A stretch of DNA of 64,000 bases from JAYPWI01 sp964629575 (lineage in GTDB: Bacteria > Actinomycetota > Acidimicrobiia > Acidimicrobiales > Poriferisodalaceae), in the NCBI GenBank assembly GCA_964629575.1, contig CAZVUM010000013.1:18186-82185 (forward strand), written 5' to 3'. Below, piece by piece: positions 1-6,766 of this stretch. A model generated the notes under the pieces. That model saw only the letters and a program-made list of their open reading frames with translations. It was not told where the DNA came from and did not search any database. The translations under genes were made by a program, and so were the position numbers. Every line of letters starts with the position of its first letter. Position 1 is the first letter of the stretch.

Positions 1-487
1 TAGCGCCGAGCCCGGCGTACCCGGTGGCCGCCGGGTCCCCGCCGAACGCCCTGGCGTCGTCGAAGTCGAGTTCGCGGAGCAGGACGGACGGCTCCGCTCT
101 TCGCTGACCGTCTGAGGCCGGGGTGGCGATCACCCCCCTGGTGCTGACCGCCGTGAGGACTCCATCGACTCCTTCGATCGGCGGGACGGTGACCGCGTCG
201 AGGACCACCGGCAGGTCGGCGGGGTCGTCGACCACGATTCCCTGGTCGAGGGGGCCATAGTCCGTGCGGGCGATGCTGCGGATCGAGGAGTCGATCGTGT
301 CGCCGATGACGAACGAGGCGGTGATGATCGCGGTGCCGAGCAGGGCCCCGCCGATGACGATTACGGTCTCGCTCGGCCGCCTGGCGAGGTTGCGGAGAGC
401 TTGGCGGCGCAGAAGGGGTCGCCGAACGACGTCGTGCAGCGCGACGAGGAGGATGCCGCCCACGACCACCAACAGCACGGTGGTCAT
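1..487 (-). CDS. FtsX-like ABC transporter permease, N-terminal part (cut by window start)
   Basis: The frame opens with an ATG at 487 and runs off the window after about 162 residues. Its first residues form a hydrophobic segment (about 2-16), then a very basic stretch containing RNLARRPSET, then a second membrane segment (about 41-62, ending FVIGDTIDSS). This layout is that of the N-terminus of FtsX/MacB-type permeases, where the long extracytoplasmic domain follows the membrane helix. The ATG overlaps the stop of the upstream ATPase gene (ATGA), so the two are translationally coupled and should form one transporter. Family membership rests on the N-terminal pattern and the neighbour. The substrate cannot be told: lipoproteins, peptides and cell-wall signalling are all known for this class. 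Confidence 0.8.
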   Translation of the reverse strand, partial: MTTVLLVVVGGILLVALHDVVRRPLLRRQALRNLARRPSETVIVIGGALLGTAIITASFVIGDTIDSSIRSIARTDYGPLDQGIVVDDPADLPVVLDAVTVPPIEGVDGVLTAVSTRGVIATPASDGQRRAEPSVLLRELDFDDARAFGGDPAATGYAGLGA

Positions 488-1257
488 CGCAGGACCTCCT
501 CGGCGGCGATGACGCCGTCCTCGATTCGAACGAGCCGATCGCCCGCGCGGCCCACTCCGTCGTCGTGGGTCACGACGACCAGCGCCTGGCCTTGCGCATT
601 CACCTCCTGAAGGAGATCGAGCACGAGAGCGGCGGTGGAGGAGTCGAGGTTGCCCGTCGGCTCATCGGCCCACACGAGAGCCGGTTCTGTGACGAGCGCA
701 CGCGCCGTGGCAACGCGTTGTTGCTCACCGCCGGAGAGCTCAGCGGGACGATGCCGGAGGCGGTCGCCCAGGCCCACGCGGTGGAGCATCTCGCCCGCCT
801 GTTCCCGTGCCTGGCGACCGCCGACGCCCACCGCGAGCAGCGGCAGTTCGACGTTCTCGACAGCCGACAGCACGGGGATCAGGTTGAAGGACTGGAAGAT
901 GAAGCCCATGCGTCGCGCCCGGTGCTCGGTGCGTGCGCCGTCGCTCAGCTCCTGGATGTCGAGCCCGTCGATGACGACCGAACCCTCGTCGACGCTGTCG
1001 AGACCCGACAGGCAGTTGAGGAGCGTCGTCTTGCCATGGCCCGAGGGCCCCATGACGGTGAGGAGTTCGCCCGGCGCCACATCGAGGTCGACGCCGCGCA
1101 GTGCGCTCACCTCGACGGCGCCGCTTCGGTAGGTCTTGTGGATGTCCCGCGCGGAGAGAAGGTCGGAAGTCTCCGGGACGTCCTCAGGGGGATCGGAGAC
1201 GGTCATGACGGATTCGCTCATGCTGCCAGGGTGGCCGGGCGGAGTGGGGGAGCGCAT
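484..1257 (-). CDS. ABC transporter ATP-binding protein, LolD/MacB type
   Basis: A full nucleotide-binding domain that should power the FtsX-like permease encoded immediately downstream. The Walker A reads GPSGHGKTTLLN, with His where most relatives have Ser. The signature is LSGGEQQRVATARAL, the Walker B is ALVWADEPTGNLDS and the switch is VVVTHD. The Q-loop lies in FIFQSFNLIPVLS. These motifs and the TGNLDS form are typical of the MacB/LolD/FtsE group. ATG codons exist at 1257, 1221 and 1206; none has a clear Shine-Dalgarno sequence, so the N-terminus is uncertain. A row of TCAGGG repeats lies just upstream (1268-1305), suggesting response-regulator control. Confidence 0.9.
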   Translation of the reverse strand: MRSPTPPGHPGSMSESVMTVSDPPEDVPETSDLLSARDIHKTYRSGAVEVSALRGVDLDVAPGELLTVMGPSGHGKTTLLNCLSGLDSVDEGSVVIDGLDIQELSDGARTEHRARRMGFIFQSFNLIPVLSAVENVELPLLAVGVGGRQAREQAGEMLHRVGLGDRLRHRPAELSGGEQQRVATARALVTEPALVWADEPTGNLDSSTAALVLDLLQEVNAQGQALVVVTHDDGVGRAGDRLVRIEDGVIAAEEVLR

Positions 1258-1267
1258 CGGGGCAGAT

Positions 1268-1305
1268 CCCTGAGCGTGCCCTGACCACCCTGACGCTGAC
1301 CCTGA
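1268..1305 (-). promoter_or_regulatory. Array of four TCAGGG direct repeats
   Basis: On the minus strand TCAGGG occurs at 1300-1305, 1288-1293, 1279-1284 and 1268-1273, spaced 12, 9 and 11 bases, roughly one helical turn each. The array lies between 11 and 48 bases upstream of the ATG at 1257. Such phased direct repeats are characteristic of OmpR-family response regulators that activate a promoter from the -35 region. No such regulator is encoded in the visible window. Confidence 0.5.
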
Positions 1306-1320
1306 GATCCCACTCAGGGT
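1299..1320 (-). terminator. Hairpin after the acetoacetyl-CoA synthetase gene
   Basis: Eight-base arms ACCCTGAG (1299-1306) and CTCAGGGT (1313-1320) enclose a six-base loop, beginning 8 bases after the stop codon of the preceding minus-strand gene. No T-run follows, so it is a weak intrinsic terminator candidate. One arm also overlaps the first TCAGGG repeat, so a regulatory role is equally possible. Confidence 0.4.
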
Positions 1321-1327
1321 CCGGGAA

Positions 1328-3274
1328 TCAGCTCCTGAGGGCCGGATGGTCGACGAAGGCCTCCAGCGCCGATGGGTCGTCGATCGCCTCGGCGTTCTTC
1401 ACCGGGCGTCCGTGCACAACCTCGCGGATGGCGAGCTCGACCAACTTCCCGCTCCTGGTACGCGGAATCGCAGGAACCTGAGCGACCACCGACGGCGTGT
1501 GGCGCGGAGATGCGCCACTGCGAATCTGGCCCTTGATGCGGTTGATGAGCTCGTCGTCGAGCTCGAGACCGTCCCTGAGGCGGACGAACAGCACGACGCG
1601 CGTGTCCGCGTCGACCTGCTGGCCGATCACGACTGACTCGAGCACCTCGTCGATCAGGTCGACCTGACGGTAGATCTCCGCCGTGCCGATGCGGACGCCG
1701 CCGGGGTTGAGCGTGGCGTCGCTGCGGCCCGAGATGACCATTCCGCCGTTGGCGGTCCAGGCGGCGAAATCGCCGTGGTGCCACAGGCCGGGGATCTCGT
1801 CGAAGTACGCGGCGCTGTATCGCGCGTGGTCTGGGTCGTCCCAGAACCGCAGCGGCATCGACGGAAAGGAGTTGCGGCACACGAGCTCGCCCTGTTCGGG
1901 CACAGGCACGGGGGCGCCGTCGGCGCGTGCGACGTCGGCCGCCACGCCGAGCGCCGGCACCTGGATCTCCCCAGCGTGAACAGGGCCAGTGGGGTCGCCG
2001 GTCACGAAGCAACCACAGATGTCGGTGCCCCCGGAGAACGAGGCGAGGTGCACGTCGGCCTTCACGTGCTCGTACACGTAGCGGAAGCCTTCAGGGGCCA
2101 GGGGCGAGCCGGTAGAGGCCACAACGTCGAGCGAGGCCAGGTCGTGCGTCTCGCCCGGCCGGATGGCCTCTTTCTGGATGCCTTCGATGAACTTCGCGCT
2201 CACGCCGAGGAGTCGCGGCTGCAGTTCGTCTGTGATGTCGAACAGGCGGCTGGGTGTCGGGTGGAAGGGCGAGCCGTCGTAGAGGATCAACGTCACCCCC
2301 GACGACAGGCCGGCGACCAGCCAGTTCCACATCATCCACCCGGTCGTCGTGAAGTAGATCATGCGGTCGCCGGCACGCAGATCGCAGTGGAGCTGAAGCT
2401 CCGACCAGTGCTTGAGGAGGACGCCGCCAGCTCGATGCACGATGCACTTGGGTTTGCCGGTCGTGCCGCTGCTGTAGAGCACGTAGATGGGGTGGTCGAA
2501 GGGGAGCGGGGTGAAGTCGGGTTCGGAGGCGTCGGCGTGCGGCGCTGTCCATTCCTCGAATCCGATGGCGTCGGGAAGCGGTGACAGATCGAGCGGTTGA
2601 TCCCCGTAGGGAACAACGACGGTCGCGGCGAGCGAGGGAAGGCCGGCTGCGACGTGCGCCACCTTGTCGCGGATGTCGTGGCGGGTCCCCCCGTAGAAAT
2701 ATCCGTCTGTCGCCACGAAGACCGAGGGTTCGATCTGCCCGAAGCGATCGAGGACTCCGTCCGCTCCGAAGTCGGGGCTGGTCGAGCTGTATACGGCGCC
2801 GATCGAAGCCGCGGCCAAGAAGACGATGATCGCTTCTGGCCCGTTGGGCAGCAGGGTCACCACGCGATCACCGGCCTCGACGCCGGTCTCGATCAGCGCT
2901 CGCTGCGTGCGGGCGACCGCTGCGCGCAGCTCGTCCCACGACAGCTCTCGCTGGACGACGTCCTCGCCCCTGAAGATCAGCGCCGGCGCGCTGCCCGATG
3001 TTCGGAGATAGTTCTCCGCCAGGTTGAGTCGGGCCTCGGGGAACCAGGAGACGTTGGGGCCGACGGGTCCGCCCCCATCGTTGTCGCCCAGCTCACCGAC
3101 CCCGCCCGCTGTCTCGAAGACCGCACGCCAGAAGCGGCCTGGCTGCTCGATACTCCACCGGTGCAGTTCGGCGTAGGAGTTGGCGTCGAGTGGGCAGCCG
3201 ACCCGTTCGGCGAATCGCCACAGGTTGGTGTTGCGGCGCGCATCCTCACTCGGGGTCCACAGAGGTCCGCTCAT
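1328..3274 (-). CDS. aacS: Acetoacetyl-CoA synthetase (acetoacetate--CoA ligase)
   Basis: An adenylate-forming enzyme that activates acetoacetate to acetoacetyl-CoA, linking ketone bodies or poly-hydroxybutyrate breakdown to lipid metabolism. The opening LWTPSEDARRNTNLWRFA is characteristic of the acetoacetate-CoA ligase family. The AMP-binding motif YSSGTTGKPK lies near residue 267, a SGGTDICG motif follows in the middle, and the C-terminal catalytic Lys is in PRTRSGK. At 648 residues it has the usual family length. I chose the ATG at 3274 because GAGG stands 7 bases before it; an in-frame ATG at 3319 is possible but has GAGG touching the start. It follows the membrane-protein gene by 37 bases and probably shares its transcript. 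Confidence 0.92.
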   Translation of the reverse strand: MSGPLWTPSEDARRNTNLWRFAERVGCPLDANSYAELHRWSIEQPGRFWRAVFETAGGVGELGDNDGGGPVGPNVSWFPEARLNLAENYLRTSGSAPALIFRGEDVVQRELSWDELRAAVARTQRALIETGVEAGDRVVTLLPNGPEAIIVFLAAASIGAVYSSTSPDFGADGVLDRFGQIEPSVFVATDGYFYGGTRHDIRDKVAHVAAGLPSLAATVVVPYGDQPLDLSPLPDAIGFEEWTAPHADASEPDFTPLPFDHPIYVLYSSGTTGKPKCIVHRAGGVLLKHWSELQLHCDLRAGDRMIYFTTTGWMMWNWLVAGLSSGVTLILYDGSPFHPTPSRLFDITDELQPRLLGVSAKFIEGIQKEAIRPGETHDLASLDVVASTGSPLAPEGFRYVYEHVKADVHLASFSGGTDICGCFVTGDPTGPVHAGEIQVPALGVAADVARADGAPVPVPEQGELVCRNSFPSMPLRFWDDPDHARYSAAYFDEIPGLWHHGDFAAWTANGGMVISGRSDATLNPGGVRIGTAEIYRQVDLIDEVLESVVIGQQVDADTRVVLFVRLRDGLELDDELINRIKGQIRSGASPRHTPSVVAQVPAIPRTRSGKLVELAIREVVHGRPVKNAEAIDDPSALEAFVDHPALRS

Positions 3275-3311
3275 CGGTCGCCTCGCTGTCGAATCAGAAC
3301 CAACGTTGCCG

Positions 3312-4070
3312 TCACCCATCCTCGCGGTCGCGGATCACGAGCGCGCGGCGGCCTTTCCGAAGCCCGATCAGGGTGCCGGACGATGTAGCGCCAGTTCCGA
3401 TCGGCGTGTGGTGGATCACTCCCAGAACCGTGCCGCCGATGACGATCGCCGCCACGGAGATCGGCCACCACACCGCTCCACCGGTGAGGCAGTCGCGCTC
3501 GACGACGATCCACAACGGAGCGCAGTCCTCTGGTGAGCCGTCGATCGTGGCGGTGTGCGGGAGTGCGAACGACAGAACGCCGCCGAGCACCATCATCGAG
3601 GCGAGCCATTCCTGGACGCGCTCGGACGCCCGCAGGGTGATCGTCGTGAGGGGCGTGCGTGGCGTCCAGTAGATGGCCTGAAGCGACGCGACCACGATCC
3701 CGAGACCTGCGAGGTTGAGCGCCAGGCCCGTCGCCGAACCGACGAGCTGCCAGTAGTCGATCGTTGCGAGCACGACGCCGGCCGAGAGTCCCGCGATCGA
3801 ACCACGGCCCGCTCGTTCCCACCCGGGGAGCAGGTTGGAGACAGCGGCGAGGACCAGGAGCACGCCGAGAAAGCTGAAGGCGAGGAGCCACAGGAAGCTC
3901 GCGACCCGTGGCGACTGCGCTGTGTCTCCGGTGACGATGTTGGCCAGGTAGTGCCCGCTCACCGTCAAGGGCAGGCTGGCGAGCGCGGCCACGGCCATCG
4001 CCTGGGCGCGCACGGCTATTCCGGTGCGGTGAGGGCTCCGCACCTCAGCGATCGGCTGGTCTCCTGCCAT
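3312..4070 (-). CDS. Multi-pass membrane protein of unknown function
   Basis: A 252-residue protein with about six hydrophobic segments (near residues 25-50, 60-80, 90-110, 115-130, 160-175 and 200-220) and a short basic tail. I recognise no catalytic motif. It is first in a minus-strand unit with acetoacetyl-CoA synthetase downstream. Its ATG stands 8 bases after a TAGCGT -10 hexamer (4079-4084 on the minus strand), so the mRNA is probably leaderless. The function cannot be inferred; the linkage to acetoacetate activation is suggestive at most. Confidence 0.75.
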   Translation of the reverse strand: MAGDQPIAEVRSPHRTGIAVRAQAMAVAALASLPLTVSGHYLANIVTGDTAQSPRVASFLWLLAFSFLGVLLVLAAVSNLLPGWERAGRGSIAGLSAGVVLATIDYWQLVGSATGLALNLAGLGIVVASLQAIYWTPRTPLTTITLRASERVQEWLASMMVLGGVLSFALPHTATIDGSPEDCAPLWIVVERDCLTGGAVWWPISVAAIVIGGTVLGVIHHTPIGTGATSSGTLIGLRKGRRALVIRDREDG

Positions 4071-4078
4071 TGCCGAGA

Positions 4079-4084
4079 ACGCTA
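4079..4084 (-). promoter_or_regulatory. -10 element TAGCGT, leaderless start at 4070
   Basis: TAGCGT on the minus strand ends 8 bases before the ATG at 4070, the distance expected when transcription starts at the start codon. Confidence 0.6.
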
Positions 4085-4128
4085 GCCGCAGGGGTTGCCG
4101 GACGACAGCGCCAGGCCACCCCCGAGCC

Positions 4129-4182
4129 CCGTTTCGGGTACGCCGTGGCCGCGCTGGCGCAGGCGTCGCGTACCCAAAACGG
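4129..4182. promoter_or_regulatory. Long inverted repeat next to a divergent promoter
   Basis: Arms 4129-4143 (CCGTTTCGGGTACGC) and 4168-4182 (GCGTACCCAAAACGG) pair at 14 of 15 positions around a 24-base loop. The right arm ends 7 bases before the TAGCGT -10 at 4190. The dyad therefore covers the -35 region of the plus-strand gene and lies 45 bases upstream of the minus-strand -10. Confidence 0.6.
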
Positions 4183-4189
4183 CGCGCGT

Positions 4190-4195
4190 TAGCGT
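4190..4195 (+). promoter_or_regulatory. -10 element TAGCGT, leaderless start at 4202
   Basis: TAGCGT ends 6 bases before the ATG at 4202. No Shine-Dalgarno sequence is present, consistent with a leaderless transcript. Confidence 0.6.
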
Positions 4196-4201
4196 GCTGC
4201 G

Positions 4202-5965
4202 ATGAGTGCAGGACAGATCAGATGGATCGACGACACGCGGGACGACCCCCGCACGCCGTTCTGGACGCGTGCCAACGCCGGTGAGGTCCTGCCCGATCCG
4301 CCGAGCCCGGCGGGATGGGACCTCGTGTTCGACAATGGCGGCACGGTCGCCGGCTGGCGTGACTGCGCGGTCAATCGGTTGGGAATCGAAGCTCACGAGT
4401 TCGGCGACGAGCCAGACGCCTGCGGGTTCATCGGGCTGATCGGCGGCTATGCGTATCTCAGCGCGACCTGGATCCGAGTGTGGGCCGAGCGAACACCGGG
4501 CATGACCGCCGCCGACGTCGACGCCGCCTACTTCGGCGATCACCCCGACGTGCCGCCATACGAGCCCGAGCCCTGGCACGAGAACGCCCACACGACCGAG
4601 ACCATGGCCGGCTGGCTCGGCTGGGTCATGGGTGACATGGACCAGTCCGAGCTCGAAGCGCAGCGGGTCGAGGCCCATGAGCACCGGGCGTCGCGGCCCG
4701 ACCTCAGCGCATTGTCCGACCTCGCCCTCGTCGAGCGAGCGCTCGAGCTGCGGCCGGTGGAGCGTCGTCTGTTCGACATGCACATCAACCAGAGCGGTGC
4801 CGCGTCGATCGGCCCGGGTGTCATCGGCGCGGTCTGTGCGGCTGTTGGCCGTCCCGAGGCGGCGATGCGAATCCTGGCCGGGATCGGTGGCGTCGATTCT
4901 GCTGCCCCGTCGTTGGCACTCTGGGATCTGTCGCGCATCGTTCGCGCTGAGCCCGAGGTCGCGGGCCTGTTCGACGGCGGAACCGACGGTCTCGAGGACA
5001 GGCTGAGGGCGAATCCCGGGGCTGCGAGGTTCGTCTCCGAATTCGAGGCCTTCCTCCGTGAGTTCGGATCTCGCGGACCCAACGAGTGGGACATCCACGC
5101 CGATACGTGGGAAACCACGCCCGCCCTCCCGCTGGCCTTCGTGGAGCTGATGCGCCGCCAGGAGGACGACGAGTCGCCGCGCCTCGCTGCCGCCGAGCGC
5201 GAAGCAGAGCGCGAGAAGTTGGCCGAAGAGATCGCCGCCGCGGTATCGGGCGACGCCGAGGCCCACGGTCAATTCTTGGCGGCCGTCGCGAGCGCCAACA
5301 CCTTCGTTCCCGGTCGCGAGCGGTCCAAGACCAACATCGTGCGGGTCATCCAGGAGACCCGGATGGCGGTGTGGGAGCTCGGGCGTCGGGCGGTCGAGCG
5401 AGGCGACATCGCGCAGGCGATGGACATCTGCATGCTCTTCGAGGACGAGCTCGTGGCATACGCTGAAGGTGGGCTGGCCGACCTGGGCCCCCTGGTCGAG
5501 GCGCGGGCTGCGCATCTCGATGAGCTCCTCGGCCTGGAGCCACCCTTCATCATCAACGGGCGCCGGCCACCGCACAGCGAGTGGGATGCCTCTGGTGGGC
5601 GCGAGGTCGAACTCGCGGCCGTTGGCGAGACCATTCAGGGTGTGCCCGGTTGCCCCGGCACCTACCGCGGGCGCGCCAGAGTGGTGCTGGATCCATCCGA
5701 CCCCTTCGCGCTGGAGCCGGGCGACGTCTTGGTGGCGCCGCACACCGACCCGGCCTGGACTCCTCTGTTCGTTCCGGCCGGCGGTGTCGTGGTCGACGTC
5801 GGGGCCGCGTTGAGCCATGCGATCATCGTCAGTCGCGAACTGGGCATTCCGTGCGTCGTGTCGGCGACCGATGCGACGAGACGCATCCCCGATGGAGCGC
5901 TCATCGAGGTCCACGGCGACACCGGTGCCGTGACCGTCGTCGAGGTCCCCGCAGCGGCGACCTGA
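4202..5965 (+). CDS. PEP-utilizing enzyme mobile-domain protein
   Basis: A 587-residue soluble protein whose last 80 residues form a phosphohistidine swivel domain: GDVLVAPHTDPAWTPLF, then ALSHAIIVSRELGIPCVV, in which the His of SHAIIV is the expected phosphorylated residue. Such domains move phosphate between active sites in PEP synthase, PPDK and enzyme I. The first 500 residues are mostly helical, begin with a WIDDTRDDPRTPFW segment and contain no ATP-grasp motif that I can see, so the usual nucleotide-binding partner domain is missing. Similar stand-alone proteins are known in actinobacteria, often of unknown substrate. The next gene follows after 21 bases with its own promoter. Confidence 0.8.
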   Translation: MSAGQIRWIDDTRDDPRTPFWTRANAGEVLPDPPSPAGWDLVFDNGGTVAGWRDCAVNRLGIEAHEFGDEPDACGFIGLIGGYAYLSATWIRVWAERTPGMTAADVDAAYFGDHPDVPPYEPEPWHENAHTTETMAGWLGWVMGDMDQSELEAQRVEAHEHRASRPDLSALSDLALVERALELRPVERRLFDMHINQSGAASIGPGVIGAVCAAVGRPEAAMRILAGIGGVDSAAPSLALWDLSRIVRAEPEVAGLFDGGTDGLEDRLRANPGAARFVSEFEAFLREFGSRGPNEWDIHADTWETTPALPLAFVELMRRQEDDESPRLAAAEREAEREKLAEEIAAAVSGDAEAHGQFLAAVASANTFVPGRERSKTNIVRVIQETRMAVWELGRRAVERGDIAQAMDICMLFEDELVAYAEGGLADLGPLVEARAAHLDELLGLEPPFIINGRRPPHSEWDASGGREVELAAVGETIQGVPGCPGTYRGRARVVLDPSDPFALEPGDVLVAPHTDPAWTPLFVPAGGVVVDVGAALSHAIIVSRELGIPCVVSATDATRRIPDGALIEVHGDTGAVTVVEVPAAAT

Positions 5966-5973
5966 ACCCGATG

Positions 5974-5979
5974 TAGGGT
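5974..5979 (+). promoter_or_regulatory. -10 element TAGGGT, leaderless start at 5987
   Basis: TAGGGT ends 7 bases before the ATG at 5987. Confidence 0.55.
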
Positions 5980-5986
5980 CCAGCAC

Positions 5987-6763
5987 ATGGACCCCATCTG
6001 TGACGATCTCGAGGCCGAAACAGCGGCGCTGCGCGCCATCGTGGAGGGACTCTCCGAGGACCAATGGCGCCTTCCGACCCCAGCGGCGGGGTGGGACACG
6101 CACGAGACGGTCATCCACCTCGGCATGGCGGATGTCGCCGCCAGTACCGCAGTACTCGACGCCACCGGTTTCGCCGAGCTGAAGCAGATGATGGCGAGCG
6201 GGAACAGCGACCTCCATCGGCTCGGCGACGTCGATGTCCACTCCATGAGCGGCGCCGAGGTGTGGCAGTGGTTCGAAACGGAGCGGTCGCGCATGACCGA
6301 CGCTTTCCGGGCCCTCGGCCCCAAGGACCGCATTCCCTGGTTCGGCCCGGACATGAGCGCGCTGTCCTTTGCGACGGCACGGCTGATGGAGACCTGGTCG
6401 CACAGCCACGATGTCGCGGACACGTTCGGTCTGGCCTACCCACAGACGGACCGGCTTCGGCACGTCGCGCACATCGGGGTCACGACGCGCGGTTGGAGCT
6501 ACGCGAACCGCGGCCAGGCCGTTCCCGAAGGGCCGGTGCGGGTGGAGCTTGCCGCGCCCAGCGGGGACACGTGGACGTGGGGCCCCGAAGACGCAGCCGA
6601 TGTCGTGCGGGCCGATGCCTACGAGTTCTGTCTCCTGGTCACCCAGCGGCGGCACCATTCAGAGGTGGAACTCGATGTCACCGGCCCCCTCGCTCAGGAG
6701 TGGGTGGAGATCGCTCAGGCGTTCGCCGGCCCTCCGACGGACACCCCTGCCGGACGCAGCTGA
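5987..6763 (+). CDS. TIGR03084-like DinB-fold / mycothiol-dependent maleylpyruvate isomerase family protein
   Basis: A 258-residue protein of the DinB/maleylpyruvate isomerase superfamily. The N-terminus (LEAETAALRAIVEGLSEDQW, then PTPAAGWDTHETVIHLGMAD) carries the first helix and the His of the metal site, and LMETWSHSHDVAD near residue 137 carries further His ligands. This arrangement matches the actinobacterial TIGR03084 group. Members with known function use mycothiol to isomerise or conjugate substrates, or modify small molecules; the true substrate here is unknown. Mycothiol is plausible because mshC is in this window. The stop is only 3 bases from the end of the convergent secreted-protein gene. 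Confidence 0.8.
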   Translation: MDPICDDLEAETAALRAIVEGLSEDQWRLPTPAAGWDTHETVIHLGMADVAASTAVLDATGFAELKQMMASGNSDLHRLGDVDVHSMSGAEVWQWFETERSRMTDAFRALGPKDRIPWFGPDMSALSFATARLMETWSHSHDVADTFGLAYPQTDRLRHVAHIGVTTRGWSYANRGQAVPEGPVRVELAAPSGDTWTWGPEDAADVVRADAYEFCLLVTQRRHHSEVELDVTGPLAQEWVEIAQAFAGPPTDTPAGRS

Positions 6764-6766
6764 GGC

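Noticed and set aside
4082..6658. An 858-codon open frame on the minus strand across the swivel protein and the DinB-fold gene.
   Set aside because: It is antisense to two genes with clear domains and has composition of a shadow frame in GC-rich DNA; no motif is seen.
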